DNA from: Arthrobacter sp. NEB 688
GTDB lineage: Bacteria; Actinomycetota; Actinomycetes; Actinomycetales; Dermatophilaceae
Assembly: GCF_013201035.1 (NCBI RefSeq)
Contig: NZ_CP053707.1
Location: forward strand, 3,658,001 to 3,722,000
Length of the DNA stretch: 64,000 nucleotides
Direction of reading: 5' to 3'
Made by a program: the position numbers and the translations under genes. Below are positions 25,849 to 35,600 of the stretch, in pieces. The stretch's first letter is position 1; each line of letters opens with the position of its first letter. Below the pieces are notes generated by a model, which searched no databases, was not told the DNA's origin, and saw only the letters and a list, made by a program, of their open reading frames with translations.

Positions 25849-27279
25849 TCAGCCTCGGACGATGCCGAGGACCGCGTCGCGCACGCGGGCCATCGTCGGG
25901 GCGTCGGCCGCCTCGACGTTGAGCCGCAGGAGCGGCTCGGTGTTCGACGCCCGCAGGTTGAGCCACCACATCGGGTCGCCGTCTCCCCCCGCGTGCGTCA
26001 GCGTCAGCCCGTCGAGCCGGTCGACCTCGACGCCCTGCTGCTCGCCCCACGCGAGCACGCGCTCGGTGGCGGCGCCGGCGTCGGCGACGGTCGAGTTGAC
26101 CTCTCCGGAGGCGCTGTAGCGCGAGAGGTCGGCCATGAGCACGCTGAGGGGCTGCTCCTGCTCCCCCAGCGCCGCGAGGGTGTGCAGCGCCGCGAGCATC
26201 CCCGTGTCGGCGAACCAGAAGTCGCGGAAGTAGTAGTGCGCGCTGTGCTCGCCGCCGAAGACCGCGCCGTGGCGGGCCATCTCGGCCTTGATGAACGAGT
26301 GCCCGACGCGCGTGCGCACGGCCCGGGCGCCGGTCTGCGCGATGACCTCGGGGACCTGCGCCGAGGTGATGACGTTGTGGACGACGGCGACGTCACCGGC
26401 GTCGGCGCCCTCGGCGACGGCACGGGCGACCTCGCGACGGGCGATGAGGGCGGTGATCGCACTCGGGCTCACCGGCTCCCCGCGCTCGTCGACGACGAAG
26501 CAGCGGTCGGCGTCGCCGTCGAAGGCGAGACCCAGGTCGGCCCCGTGGGCGACGACGGCCGCCTGCAGGTCGCGCAGGTTCTCCGGCTCCAGCGGGTTCG
26601 CCTCGTGGTTCGGGAAGGTGCCGTCGAGCTCGAAGTAGAGCGGCTCGACCTCGACCGGCAGGGCCGGCAGGCCGGCCTCGGTCCCGAGGACGGCCGGCAC
26701 GGTGAAGCCACCCATCCCGTTGCCGGCGTCGACGACGACGCGCAGCGGCCGGGAGGCGGACAGGTCGACGAGCCCGCGCAGGAAGCCGGCGTAGTCGGCG
26801 AGCAGGTCGCGCTCGGTGAGCGAGCCCGGCTCGACGTCGGGGTCGGGGACCTCCCCGGCGAGGATCCGCTCGGCGAGGACCCGGACGTCGGCGAGGCCGG
26901 AGTCCTGACCGACCGGCCGGGCCGCGCTGCGGCAGAGCTTGATCCCGTTGTACTGCGCCGGGTTGTGGCTCGCGGTGAACATCGCGCCCGGACGGTCGAG
27001 CGCCCCGCTGGCGTAGTAGAGGCCGTCGGTGCTGCACAGGCCGATGAGCACGACGTCGTGGCCCCGGCTGCGGACGCCCTCGGCGAACGCCGCGACGAGG
27101 GCGGGGCCGCTGTCGCGCATGTCGTGCCCGACGACGCAGGCCGGCGCGTCGTCGGAGGCGAGGACGACCTCGGCGAAGGCGGCCCCGAGGGCGCGCGCGA
27201 CGTCCGGGTCGAGCTGGTCGGGGACGGTTCCGCGCACGTCGTAGGCCTTGACGACGTCGCTGAGGGATCGCGTGGTCAC
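25849..27279 (-). CDS. manB: Phosphomannomutase/phosphoglucomutase
   Basis: 476 aa, alpha-D-phosphohexomutase superfamily. It converts mannose-6-phosphate to mannose-1-phosphate, for GDP-mannose and mannosylated glycans. All four domains are visible: KAYDVRGTVPDQL at the start, the phosphoserine loop MFTASHNPAQYNG, the metal loop AFDGDADRCFVVD, the sugar-binding GGEHSAHYYFRDF and the C-terminal phosphate-binding LRASNTEPLLRLNVEA. Start GTG at 27277-27279, with TAGGCT eight bases upstream instead of a ribosome-binding site. The SIS and Trm112 genes, usually adjacent, are separated here by the SARP gene. Confidence 0.95.
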   Translation of the reverse strand: MTTRSLSDVVKAYDVRGTVPDQLDPDVARALGAAFAEVVLASDDAPACVVGHDMRDSGPALVAAFAEGVRSRGHDVVLIGLCSTDGLYYASGALDRPGAMFTASHNPAQYNGIKLCRSAARPVGQDSGLADVRVLAERILAGEVPDPDVEPGSLTERDLLADYAGFLRGLVDLSASRPLRVVVDAGNGMGGFTVPAVLGTEAGLPALPVEVEPLYFELDGTFPNHEANPLEPENLRDLQAAVVAHGADLGLAFDGDADRCFVVDERGEPVSPSAITALIARREVARAVAEGADAGDVAVVHNVITSAQVPEVIAQTGARAVRTRVGHSFIKAEMARHGAVFGGEHSAHYYFRDFWFADTGMLAALHTLAALGEQEQPLSVLMADLSRYSASGEVNSTVADAGAATERVLAWGEQQGVEVDRLDGLTLTHAGGDGDPMWWLNLRASNTEPLLRLNVEAADAPTMARVRDAVLGIVRG

Positions 27280-27287
27280 GGCGCCCG

Positions 27288-27293
27288 AGCCTA
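27288..27293 (-). promoter_or_regulatory. -10-like box of manB
   Basis: TAGGCT (minus strand) lies 8 nt before the GTG start and fits a leaderless transcript. Confidence 0.5.
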
Positions 27294-27328
27294 CGCGAGC
27301 GCCTCCCGCGCCGGTCCCGGGGGCGAGG

Positions 27329-28966
27329 TCACTCGACGAGGCGGATGGGGTCGCCGTCGAGCGTGGCGCTCCACGACGTGGTGTCGGCGGGCTGCGACCC
27401 GGCGCCGTAGTTGAACTCCAGGCGCACCCAGCAGCCGCTGGGCGAGGAGTCGTTGCACCCGTACGTCGACGGGATCGGGACGGTGATCGTCTGCCAGCGC
27501 CCGTTGTAGATGCTGCTCACGGCGATGGTGCAGTCGACCAGCGGACCGTTGGTGATGCCCTTGCCCTTGCACCCGGCGAAGCTCCCGCCGGTCTCGCTCG
27601 GCGGCACCACCTTGACCGTGCTGCCGGCCACGGCGCCGTCGCCGATGTCGAAGAGGTTGACGTTGAAGAACTGGCCGCTGGAGTTGCTCGGCACGCGGGC
27701 GAGGAAGAACTTCGAGGTGGTGCTCGGGATGTTGGCGTAGAGGACCATCTGCGAGTAGCCCGCGACGGCGATGTTGTCCTTGTCCGAGCTCCCGGTGCCG
27801 TAGGCCCGCAGCGAGAAGCGGTTGTGGCCGCTCTGGGCGTCGGCGCCCAGCCCGTTGGTGTGCACCTGGATGGAGTAGGTGCCCGGCTGGACGGTGCCCG
27901 GGATGGTGCAGACCTTGACCCAGCGGCGGAAGGTCTCCGCGATCTCCGGGCTGGCGGTGTACTGGGGCGTCCCCTTCTTGAGGGCGAGGGACAGGTCCTC
28001 GTTGTAGCCCCCGAAGGTGCGCGGTCGGCAGCTCGCCGTGTTGAGCGTCGGCCAGTTGGTCGGCTCCCAGGGGTTGCCGGCCGGGCCCTTGAAGAGGAAC
28101 TCGGTCTTGGGCTTGGCGCCGGTCGTGAACGGCTGGTCACCCGTGCAGTACGGGGAGGAGTTGCCCTGTGCGTAGCGGACGGACGGGTTGCTCACCTCGG
28201 TGTCGGCCGGCGCGAGGGCGCTGGCCTGGGTGAGCTTGGCCGTCCCGAGGTTGCACAGGTCGCCGACGGCGACGAAGGCCGGGTCGAAGGCCTCGATGGT
28301 CAGGTTGGTGACCGCCTGGCGCACGGTGACGGTGAAGACGTGCCCGTTCGGTTCGTAGTCGGCGTTGTCCCCGTTGACGCACCCGTCCGAGGTGGCGTTC
28401 GTGCAGTAGTCGTTCTGGAAGGCGTCGCCGCTCTGCTTGTTCGCGGGGATGCTCCCGACGTTGGCCCAGAACGCGCCGGTGTTGTCGCAGTTGCTGCTCG
28501 CGGTGGTGCCGACCTCCGGGTCGTCGCCGAAGTGGTTGCACGGGCTGCCGAGCGGCACGGGGCCGGCGAACTCCGCGATGGCGTGGCGGGAGACGAGGGT
28601 GCTGCTCTGGCCGAGGAAGCCGCCGAAGAAGTTGGTCACCCGCGAGCTGATGTCGACCCGCAGCCGCGTCGAGCCGCCGGCCAGGGACGGGGACACGACG
28701 GCGTTGTTCGCCCCGTTCGTGAAGCCGTTCGTCGAGGCGTAGCGCTGGGCCTCCGAGTAGGCGCCGAACCGGTCGTCGGGCAGCTTGGTGACGCCCGCGA
28801 GGGCCGCGGCGTCGGCGGCGCGCTGGGCCCGCTGGCCCTCGAGGTACCAGTGCCCCACGTCGACGGCGAACGCGGAGAACCCGAGGAGCACGATGAGCAG
28901 CAGGCCCGAGACGACGGCGACGTAGCCGCGCTCGTCGCGCTGCTCCGGCTGCCGGCGGGGCCTCAC
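27329..28966 (-). CDS. TadG-like pilus/envelope protein
   Basis: 545 aa. The N-terminus has ERGYVAVVSGLLLIVLLG with one transmembrane helix and FAVDVGHWYLEGQRAQRAAD, the TadE/TadG-type signature. The remainder is a large extracellular region with several cysteine pairs (as in NCDNTGAF and DGCVNGDNADYEPNG) and beta-rich repeats. TadG proteins are pseudopilin-like or surface-linking parts of Tad systems. GTG start at 28964-28966 in a GTGA overlap with the preceding tadE. It is the last of three co-transcribed genes between manB and DUF3499. Confidence 0.82.
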   Translation of the reverse strand: MRPRRQPEQRDERGYVAVVSGLLLIVLLGFSAFAVDVGHWYLEGQRAQRAADAAALAGVTKLPDDRFGAYSEAQRYASTNGFTNGANNAVVSPSLAGGSTRLRVDISSRVTNFFGGFLGQSSTLVSRHAIAEFAGPVPLGSPCNHFGDDPEVGTTASSNCDNTGAFWANVGSIPANKQSGDAFQNDYCTNATSDGCVNGDNADYEPNGHVFTVTVRQAVTNLTIEAFDPAFVAVGDLCNLGTAKLTQASALAPADTEVSNPSVRYAQGNSSPYCTGDQPFTTGAKPKTEFLFKGPAGNPWEPTNWPTLNTASCRPRTFGGYNEDLSLALKKGTPQYTASPEIAETFRRWVKVCTIPGTVQPGTYSIQVHTNGLGADAQSGHNRFSLRAYGTGSSDKDNIAVAGYSQMVLYANIPSTTSKFFLARVPSNSSGQFFNVNLFDIGDGAVAGSTVKVVPPSETGGSFAGCKGKGITNGPLVDCTIAVSSIYNGRWQTITVPIPSTYGCNDSSPSGCWVRLEFNYGAGSQPADTTSWSATLDGDPIRLVE

Positions 28967-29511
28967 TGGCACCCCTGCGTCTGGGGCATGGGCTCGAAGC
29001 GCAGCACGGCCGACTCCTGGATGGTGATCGAGCTGAAGACGAACTTCGTGAACGCGTTGTGCCGCGTCTTGACGTAGACGCCGATGCGGTCGGGCGGGCT
29101 GTACGAGCACGCCTTCTGGTCGATGGCCTTCCAGTTCGAGTAGGTGGGGGTGAACCGGGTGCCGTTCCACGAGAACTTCACGCACGTCGTGCAGCCGCTG
29201 AAGCTGCTCGTGCCGGTCGGGAACTGGTCGGCGAGGTTGGCCTTGTAGACCCACAGCTCCTGCACCTGGCCCCGGTTGAAGGCCGTCCCCTCGGCGGCGA
29301 CGCTGTCGGCCGCGTCCTGCGCGTAGGTGCTGATCCGGGGCTCGGCCGAGGCGGTGCGAACCCCCGCCCGCACCGCGCTGGCGACCGAGAGGTAGTCCTT
29401 GAAGAACATCCCGAACTCGATGATGCCGACGACGAGGAGGATGAACATCGGCGTGACGAGGGCGGCCTCGACCGCCACCGCCCCACGCTCGCCACGCCGG
29501 CGCCGCCCCAT
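28963..29511 (-). CDS. TadE-like pseudopilin, copy 2
   Basis: 182 aa. An arginine-rich leader precedes ERGAVAVEAALVTPMFILL, a TadE-type pseudopilin signal with one transmembrane helix. EFGMFFKDYLSVASAVRAG then leads into a soluble domain. Four cysteines (CTTC, QKACS and the C-terminal QGCQ) match those of the neighbouring copy. ATG (29509-29511) overlaps the preceding stop by one base. Likely a minor pseudopilin of the Tad apparatus. Confidence 0.82.
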   Translation of the reverse strand: MGRRRRGERGAVAVEAALVTPMFILLVVGIIEFGMFFKDYLSVASAVRAGVRTASAEPRISTYAQDAADSVAAEGTAFNRGQVQELWVYKANLADQFPTGTSSFSGCTTCVKFSWNGTRFTPTYSNWKAIDQKACSYSPPDRIGVYVKTRHNAFTKFVFSSITIQESAVLRFEPMPQTQGCQ

Positions 29512-30110
29512 CACGACCCGGTCCCGATGCAGGGCTGGGTCGAGGGGATCTGCTCCAGGCGCATGACGACGTCCTCGGTGATCAGGGCGTTGTTGGCGAA
29601 CATCACCGTCGCCTTGTGCTGGTAGACGACCCGCACCCCCACGCTGTCGACGGCGACGAGCCCGCTCGAGCACGCGTTGCGGGAGAGCCACACGCCGGAG
29701 CCGGCGCTCGGCGTGCCCGGGCCGGTGAGGGTGAACTTGACGCAGTTGACGCCACAGGCGAGGGGCGTCACCAGGACCGATGTCGTGCCGACGTTGGCCT
29801 TGTAGACCCAGATCTCCTTGACGTCCTGCCAGCGCAGGTCCGTCATCGCGGAGGCGGCCTGCGTGGCCGCGGACCGCGTGAAGGTCGCGTTGAGCGGGTC
29901 GGCGGCGGCCATCCGTGCCCCGGCGCGGGCCGCCGTCGAGACCGAGTAGGAGTCCTTGAAGTACATCGACAGGTCGATGACGCCGGCGAGCATCGAGAAG
30001 AGGAAGAGGAAGACGATCGCGGCCTCGAGGGCCACCGCCCCCCGCTCGTCGCGCACCCCGTCGGCGGGCACGGGGCAGCCCCGGACGAGGCGGAGGCGCG
30101 GGCGTGCCAC
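29511..30110 (-). CDS. TadE-like pseudopilin, copy 1
   Basis: 199 aa. DERGAVALEAAIVFLFLF gives the TadE signal and helix. DLSMYFKDSYSVSTAARAG and the KEIWVYKANVG segment closely parallel the downstream copy, as do the cysteine positions (CGVNCVKF, RNACSS, TQPCIG). First gene of the three-gene unit. GTG start at 30108-30110 with AAAGGG seven bases upstream. Tandem duplication with divergence is the simplest reading. Confidence 0.82.
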   Translation of the reverse strand: MARPRLRLVRGCPVPADGVRDERGAVALEAAIVFLFLFSMLAGVIDLSMYFKDSYSVSTAARAGARMAAADPLNATFTRSAATQAASAMTDLRWQDVKEIWVYKANVGTTSVLVTPLACGVNCVKFTLTGPGTPSAGSGVWLSRNACSSGLVAVDSVGVRVVYQHKATVMFANNALITEDVVMRLEQIPSTQPCIGTGS

Positions 30111-30256
30111 AGAGGGACCCTTTCCCTGCGAGCGGTGTGGGCGCTGCCGACGCTAGGTGCGTGCGCCCCGGACCGGGAGGGGCGCGGGGGGTGGAGGGGC
30201 CGAACGGCCGAGCAGGTCGGACCGGCCGGGTGAGGGGCCGGCGCCGACGGGGACGC

Positions 30257-30628
30257 TCAGGCCTCGGCGCTGCCGCGCAGCATGCGCAGGTGGCCGCGGC
30301 GGGCGACCTCGCCGGTGACCGGCGGCTCGGGCGTCGTGGGGGCGGCCGCCGGCCGCGGACGGCCCGCCTCGCGGACCGCGTCGGCGAGCGCGAGGAGGTC
30401 GTCGGACGAGGGTTCCGGGTCCGGGTACTCCGTCACGAGGCGCAGGACCTCCCAGCCCCGCGGGGCGGTGAGGCGGGTCGCGTGCTCGGCGCACAGGTCG
30501 TAGGTGTGCGGCTCGGCGTAGGTCGCGAGCGGGCCGAGGACGGCCGCGCGGTCGGAGTACGCGTAGGTGAGGGTCGCGACCGCGGGCTGGCGGCAGCCGG
30601 TCCTCGTGCACTTCCGCGACAGGTTCAC
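30257..30628 (-). CDS. DUF3499 family protein
   Basis: 123 aa. A small actinobacterial protein with CTRTGCRQPAVATLTYAY and LCAEHATRLTAPRGWEV, giving a CxxxxC...CxxH zinc-ribbon-like arrangement, then a low-complexity tail. Function unknown. Its place next to a zincin-like gene, manB and whiB is conserved in actinobacteria such as mycobacteria. GTG start, with TAGAGT six bases upstream and no ribosome-binding site. Confidence 0.88.
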   Translation of the reverse strand: MNLSRKCTRTGCRQPAVATLTYAYSDRAAVLGPLATYAEPHTYDLCAEHATRLTAPRGWEVLRLVTEYPDPEPSSDDLLALADAVREAGRPRPAAAPTTPEPPVTGEVARRGHLRMLRGSAEA

Positions 30629-30634
30629 ACCGAG

Positions 30635-30640
30635 ACTCTA
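30635..30640 (-). promoter_or_regulatory. -10-like box of DUF3499 gene
   Basis: TAGAGT on the minus strand lies 6 nt before the GTG start, consistent with leaderless transcription. Confidence 0.5.
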
Positions 30641-30674
30641 ACCGCGCCTGCCACCCCTCCGCGGAGGCACGCCG

Positions 30675-30680
30675 TAGCAT
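30675..30680 (+). promoter_or_regulatory. -10-like box of the zincin-like gene
   Basis: TAGCAT lies 7 nt before the GTG at 30688. It forms a divergent pair with the DUF3499 box. Confidence 0.5.
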
Positions 30681-30687
30681 CGGCCGG

Positions 30688-31104
30688 GTGAGCCCACGCC
30701 GTCGCGACCGCCACGGGCGGGGTCCCCGGGGACCGCTCGCCTGGCCCACCGTCCCGGTGATGGCCACCCGCCGCGAGCGCTTCGACGACCTCGTCCTCGA
30801 TGCCGCCGACCGCCTGCGTCCTCACCTGGGGAACCGGTACGCGGCAACGGAGTTCGCGGTCCAGGAGGTCCCCCCGACCGACCCGGCGCCGTGGGACGAG
30901 CAGGTCGCGCCCCTCGGGCGGCTGCTGCGGGCCACGGCCGCCCGCACCGACCGGGTCGTCGTCTACCGGCGCCCTGTCGAGGCCCGGGCGCACGACGACC
31001 TCGACCTCGCCGACATCGTCCGCGAGGTCGTCACCGAGCAGGTGGCGGCCCTCCTCGGCGTCCCGGCCCACGAGCTCGACCCGGACGCCGAGCCCGAGGA
31101 CTGA
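30688..31104 (+). CDS. Zincin-like metallopeptidase family protein, active-site motif absent
   Basis: 138 aa, matching the small zincin-like family encoded next to DUF3499 in actinobacteria. RRERFDDLVLDAADRL, VVYRRPVEARA and DLADIVREVVTEQVAALLG follow the family fold. The last segment aligns with the place where active members carry HExxH, but here it reads VVTEQVAALLG with no histidines. Hydrolysis by the usual zinc mechanism is therefore unlikely. The first 25 residues are basic and may not be translated: an ATG at 30760 is also possible. Confidence 0.8.
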   Translation: MSPRRRDRHGRGPRGPLAWPTVPVMATRRERFDDLVLDAADRLRPHLGNRYAATEFAVQEVPPTDPAPWDEQVAPLGRLLRATAARTDRVVVYRRPVEARAHDDLDLADIVREVVTEQVAALLGVPAHELDPDAEPED

Positions 31105-31105
31105 G

Positions 31106-31128
31106 CGCGCCGGTGCGGGGCCGGCGCG
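31106..31128. terminator. Hairpin between convergent genes
   Basis: CGCGCCGG (31106-31113) and CCGGCGCG (31121-31128) are perfect complements with a 7-nt loop, between the zincin-like gene and the DUF5719 gene. Confidence 0.65.
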
Positions 31129-31131
31129 GCC

Positions 31132-32604
31132 TCAGGGCAGCGGGAAGGCGCGGCTGACGGGCGAGGTGACGGCCGTCGGCGCGAGCGGGGCCTCCGAGAG
31201 CAGCTGCTGCGCCCCGGAGCCCGACGTCGACACGAGGCCGCCGCGCAACGCGCCCGAGCCGTCCGTGCGCTCGACCCACACCGACTGCGCGCCGCCGAGG
31301 TCGACGTCGGCGGCGCGGTCGGACAGCAGGGCCACCGTGCGGGTGCGGGCCTCGCCGTCGACGACGACGGTGACCTCGGCCGTGCTCGCGCCGCCGGTGC
31401 TCACGAGGTGCAGGGTGCGCGTGACGCCCGGGGTCGGGGGCAGCGCGGACCCGGCGACCTCGTCGACGACGGGCGCCGAGACCGCCCAGCCGATGTCACC
31501 GGCGCCGCGGGCGTCGCCGACACGGGTGAGGACCCCGGCGACGACGGGCACGTCGGAGCGCACGACGACGGAGTAGGTGCCCGCCGGGACCGACGGGAGC
31601 GCGAGCTCGCCGACGCCCTCGGCGCCGACCGTGAGGACGGTGTCGTCGGTCGTCGTGACCGGCCCGTCGCGGCCGAGCAGGGTCACGCTCGCCACGGCCT
31701 CGTCGCCGCCCGGCGCGAGCACCCGCAGGGTCGAGCGGCCGCCGAGCAGCGTGGCCGGCACGACCTGCACGGTGGCGGGGTCGGCCGCGGGGACGGTGGT
31801 CTCGGCGCCCTGGGGCGTCGTGCCCTCGATCCAAGTGTCGGACAGGAAGGCGGTCAGCCCGCCCCCGTCGGCGACGACGTGCACGGCGGGGGTCTTCTCG
31901 TCGGCGGCGACGGCGTCGAGGAGCAGGGTGGTGCGGCCGCCCGGGGGCACGGTCTCGGTGCGGGCGGGCGCGACCGGCCCGTCGGCGCCGTGGACGGTGA
32001 CGTCGGCGGTGACCGGGTTGCCGCCGGGGTTGGTGAGGACGAGGCGCTCGAGGCGGCCCGGGCCGTCGCCCCCGCCGAGGAGCCACAGGTCGGTCGCCGC
32101 GCCGCGGCACGGGGTCGTCACGAGGCCGCGCAGGTCGGGCGCCGTGCTCGACCACTCCTGCGTCGCGGTGACGGCCGGGGCCAGGGCACCCTGCGCCCGC
32201 AGGGTGACCGGGCCGGTGCGCGGGAGGTCGCCGACGCCGTCGGCCGGGCGGCCCGAGAGGGTGACGAGGGGGGTGGAGCCGGCGCTCGCGCGCGCGCTGC
32301 CCGCGCCGGCGGCGGGGACGGGCAGCAGCTCGGAGGGTCCGGTGGCCGCGGCCACCCGGCCGCCGGTGCGGACGTCGTCGACGCCCGCGATGCCGGTCAG
32401 CTCGGGGCCGGGGCACATCGCGTCGACGCTCGTCGCGAGGCTCGTCGGCGCGACCGGCGCCTGCGTGACACCGCTCGCCGCGGCGAGGTCGAGCGTCTCG
32501 AGGCGCGTGGTGGCGCCCCAGACGAGGCCGGCGGCCACCCCGCCGGCGAGGAGGACGCGAGCCGCGCCCGGGAGGGCGGGGCGCACGGCGGCGAGGCGGC
32601 TCAT
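31132..32604 (-). CDS. DUF5719-type membrane-anchored extracellular protein
   Basis: 490 aa. A single N-terminal hydrophobic segment (about residues 15-30) is followed by an extracellular, beta-rich region with two cysteines (MCPGPEL and TPCRGAATD). The LVLTNPGGNPVTADVTV repeats resemble immunoglobulin-like folds. It corresponds to the DUF5719 proteins encoded beside the giant GT2 and whiB in actinobacteria. It overlaps that GT2 by 4 bp (ATGA), so the two may act together at the membrane. Function unknown. Confidence 0.78.
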   Translation of the reverse strand: MSRLAAVRPALPGAARVLLAGGVAAGLVWGATTRLETLDLAAASGVTQAPVAPTSLATSVDAMCPGPELTGIAGVDDVRTGGRVAAATGPSELLPVPAAGAGSARASAGSTPLVTLSGRPADGVGDLPRTGPVTLRAQGALAPAVTATQEWSSTAPDLRGLVTTPCRGAATDLWLLGGGDGPGRLERLVLTNPGGNPVTADVTVHGADGPVAPARTETVPPGGRTTLLLDAVAADEKTPAVHVVADGGGLTAFLSDTWIEGTTPQGAETTVPAADPATVQVVPATLLGGRSTLRVLAPGGDEAVASVTLLGRDGPVTTTDDTVLTVGAEGVGELALPSVPAGTYSVVVRSDVPVVAGVLTRVGDARGAGDIGWAVSAPVVDEVAGSALPPTPGVTRTLHLVSTGGASTAEVTVVVDGEARTRTVALLSDRAADVDLGGAQSVWVERTDGSGALRGGLVSTSGSGAQQLLSEAPLAPTAVTSPVSRAFPLP

Positions 32605-35600
32605 CGCTCCCCCACCCGGCTCTCGCGGCGGCCGAACGGGACGGCGAGGAAGCACAGGACGGCGACGGCGAGGAGCTGGCCGAGGTGCCACCAGCGCTGG
32701 GGGTCGGTGAGGGTGATGGTCAGCTCTCCGGGGCCGCGCGGCAGCTCGTAGGTGGGGGTGGGCTCGCCGGGCACGGCCGACAGCACGCGACCGTCGACCT
32801 CGACGACCGCGTGCTCGGCCCAGGCGGCCGGCTCGGCGACGACGAGGCGGCTGTCGGCCGGCGCGTCGACGGTCGTCACCGTGGCGCCGTGCTGACCGGT
32901 CGTCACGACGAGGCGGACCTCGTCGGGCGTCTCCATCCGCAGGCGCGGCGAGGCGACGAGCGCCTCGGAGTCGGCGCCGGAGGGGCTCAGGCGCCACAGC
33001 TCCCAGCCCGCGCGGGGCGAGATGCGCTGCAGCCCGTCGGTGGCGTCGAGGCGTCGGACGACCTCGGGGACCTGCTCGCCGCGGACGGCGAGGAGGTCGG
33101 CGGCGGTGTCGCGGACGAGGGCCTCGCTGCCGGGCTCGGCGCCGAGGAGGGCGGTGACGTCCCCGGCGATGGCGGCGTCGGCGCCCGCGGGGGCCGGCAG
33201 CCCGCGCACGAGGGTCGCGTCCTCGCGGCCGAGGACGCGGTAGCCCGCGCCGCGGTCGCCGGGCACGACGAAGAGCGAGCGGGTGGCGAACGCCCCCTCG
33301 GACTGGTCGACGGCGACGGCGGGGCGGGGGTCGCTCCACGGGGCGAGGAGGCGCCCGAGGCCACCGGCGACGACGCCGCCGGCGAGGACGGCGACGGCCG
33401 CGACACCGGCGCCGAGGACGGTCCAGGACCCGACGCGGCGGGCCCCGCGCAGGCCGCGGACCGGCAGCCCGTCGAGGCCGCGCACGAGGGCGAGGACGAG
33501 GACGAGCACGAGCGGGAGGAGGAGCGTCCCCACCCAGGGGGTGACGGGCGCCCCGGCCTCGGGCAGCCCCGCCGGGACGGTGCCGAGCCGCACGCGCGGC
33601 GCGGCGAGGGCCGCGGCGAGCAGGAGCGGCACGAGGAGGGCGAGGGTGCTCGCGCCGCCCCGGCGGCGTCGACCGGCCCCGAGGGCGAGGACGGCGACCG
33701 TGACGAACGGCAGGGCGGTCCACCACAGCGGCGCGCCGGCGCCGCCGACGTCGAGGAGGGCGGTGCGCCACGCGGGCAGCGGGTCGCCGCCCCAGTCGGC
33801 CAGGCCCGAGCCCGCGACGAGCGCCGGCCACGAGACCTCCCCCGCCCGGACCACCCACGGGGCGAGCACCGCCGACGGCACGAGCGCCGTCACGAGGGCC
33901 GCGGTGCGCGAGCCCCGGCGCACGAGGAGGAGGACGAGCGCGACGAGCACGCCGAGCGCGGCGAGGACCGGGGCGAAGGACCCGAGGACGACGAGCGCCA
34001 GGGACGTCGCGAAGGCGCTCGTGGCCGTGGCGCGCCGGGCGGCCAGGAGCATCAGGCCCGCGGCGACGGCCGGCAGGAGGACGAGCGCGACGGCGGCGCC
34101 GAGGCGGCCCTGGGCGACGCCCGCGACCGCCGGGCCGGAGGTGGCCCAGGCGAGGGCGCCGAGGGTGCGCAGCCAGCGGCGCGGGGTGAGCGCGCGGAGC
34201 ATCAGGTAGGCGGACAGGGCCCCGAGCGGCATCGCGAGGAGCAGCAGGAGCCCGACGACGAGCCCCGCGGGCGAGGACGGCACCGGCACGAGGGGCAGGT
34301 GGGTCACGAGCCAGGCGGGCCCGGCGAGCAGCACGTGGGCGGGGCCCGCCTGCTCGGGGCCGCCGAGCCCGGCACCGGTCCAGCCGTCGCGCCATCCGTG
34401 CCAGAGCCCGGCGGCGGTCGTGCGGGCACCGACGAGCTCGCCGCCCTGGAGGCCGCCACCGAGCCCGGTGACGACCCCGAACCCGAGCGTGCGGCCCGCG
34501 GCGACGGTGACCGCGAGCGCGGCGAGGACGGCGACGACGGCCGGGTGGCGCACGACGCGGACCAGCCAGGAGCGCGGGTTGAGGTCGGCCGCGGCGTCAC
34601 CGATCGGCGCCTGCGGGGGCAGGAGGGCGTGGTGGACGCTGTCGCCCCACGAGGTGAGGACCGCCCGCCGCGGCTCGAACACGGCGGCGAGGTCGCGGCG
34701 GCGCACGGTCGCGCGGTGCCGGGTGCGCCAGCGCGAGCGCAGCCCGCGGACGGGGTCGAGGGAGGTGAGGGCGCCGATCTCGGCCCAGGCGCTCCGCGGG
34801 CGCTTGAGGAGCAGCAGCCCGAGCGCGGCGACGACGGAGGTCAGGGCCACCCACACGACGAGGACCGGCGACCACCACCACGGCGCCCGGGCGAGGGCGA
34901 CGCGGCGCGCGGCCCGGCGGCGGGCGGCGGTCGTGGCGGACGCGGTGGCGACACCGGGGGCGGAGCGCATCCGCGAGGAGGGGACGACGACGACGCGCCG
35001 GCCGCTCAGCTGGGCGCGCCAGCCGAGGTCGAGGTCGGCGCCGACGTCGCCGAAGGAGGTCTCCCAGCCGCGCAGGGCGAGGAGCAGGTCGCGCTCGAGC
35101 AGCGAGCCGGCGAACGGGACGGCGAGGACGTCGCTCGTCGTGTCGTACTGCCCCTGGTCCGGCTCCCCGGGCAGCGGGCGGGCCAGGAGGCGACCGCCGC
35201 GGGTGGTGCGGATCGAGAGGGCACGCAGGCGGTGCGGCGCCTCGGCGTCGACGTGCTTGGGGCCGACGATGCCGGTCGAGGGCGAGCGGCGCCAGGCGTC
35301 GACGAGGCGCACGAGCGCCGCGGGCTCGGGGGTCGTCCCGACCGGGAGGAGCCACAGGAGGCTCGTGCGGTCCTCCGGGAGGTCGAGGACGGCGCGGTGC
35401 ACGGCCCGGCGCAGGGGCCGGCGGTGGTCGGCCGCGACGACGCGCACGACGACGTCGTGGTGGGCGCGCATCCGCTCGACGAGCGAGGCGACCGTCACCT
35501 CGCCGACGCCGTCCGGGTCGGGGACGGCGGCACCGTCGGTGCGGTCGAGGACGAGCAGGTCGTCCGGGCGCTGGGTCTGCGCGAGGACGGCGTCGAGGAG

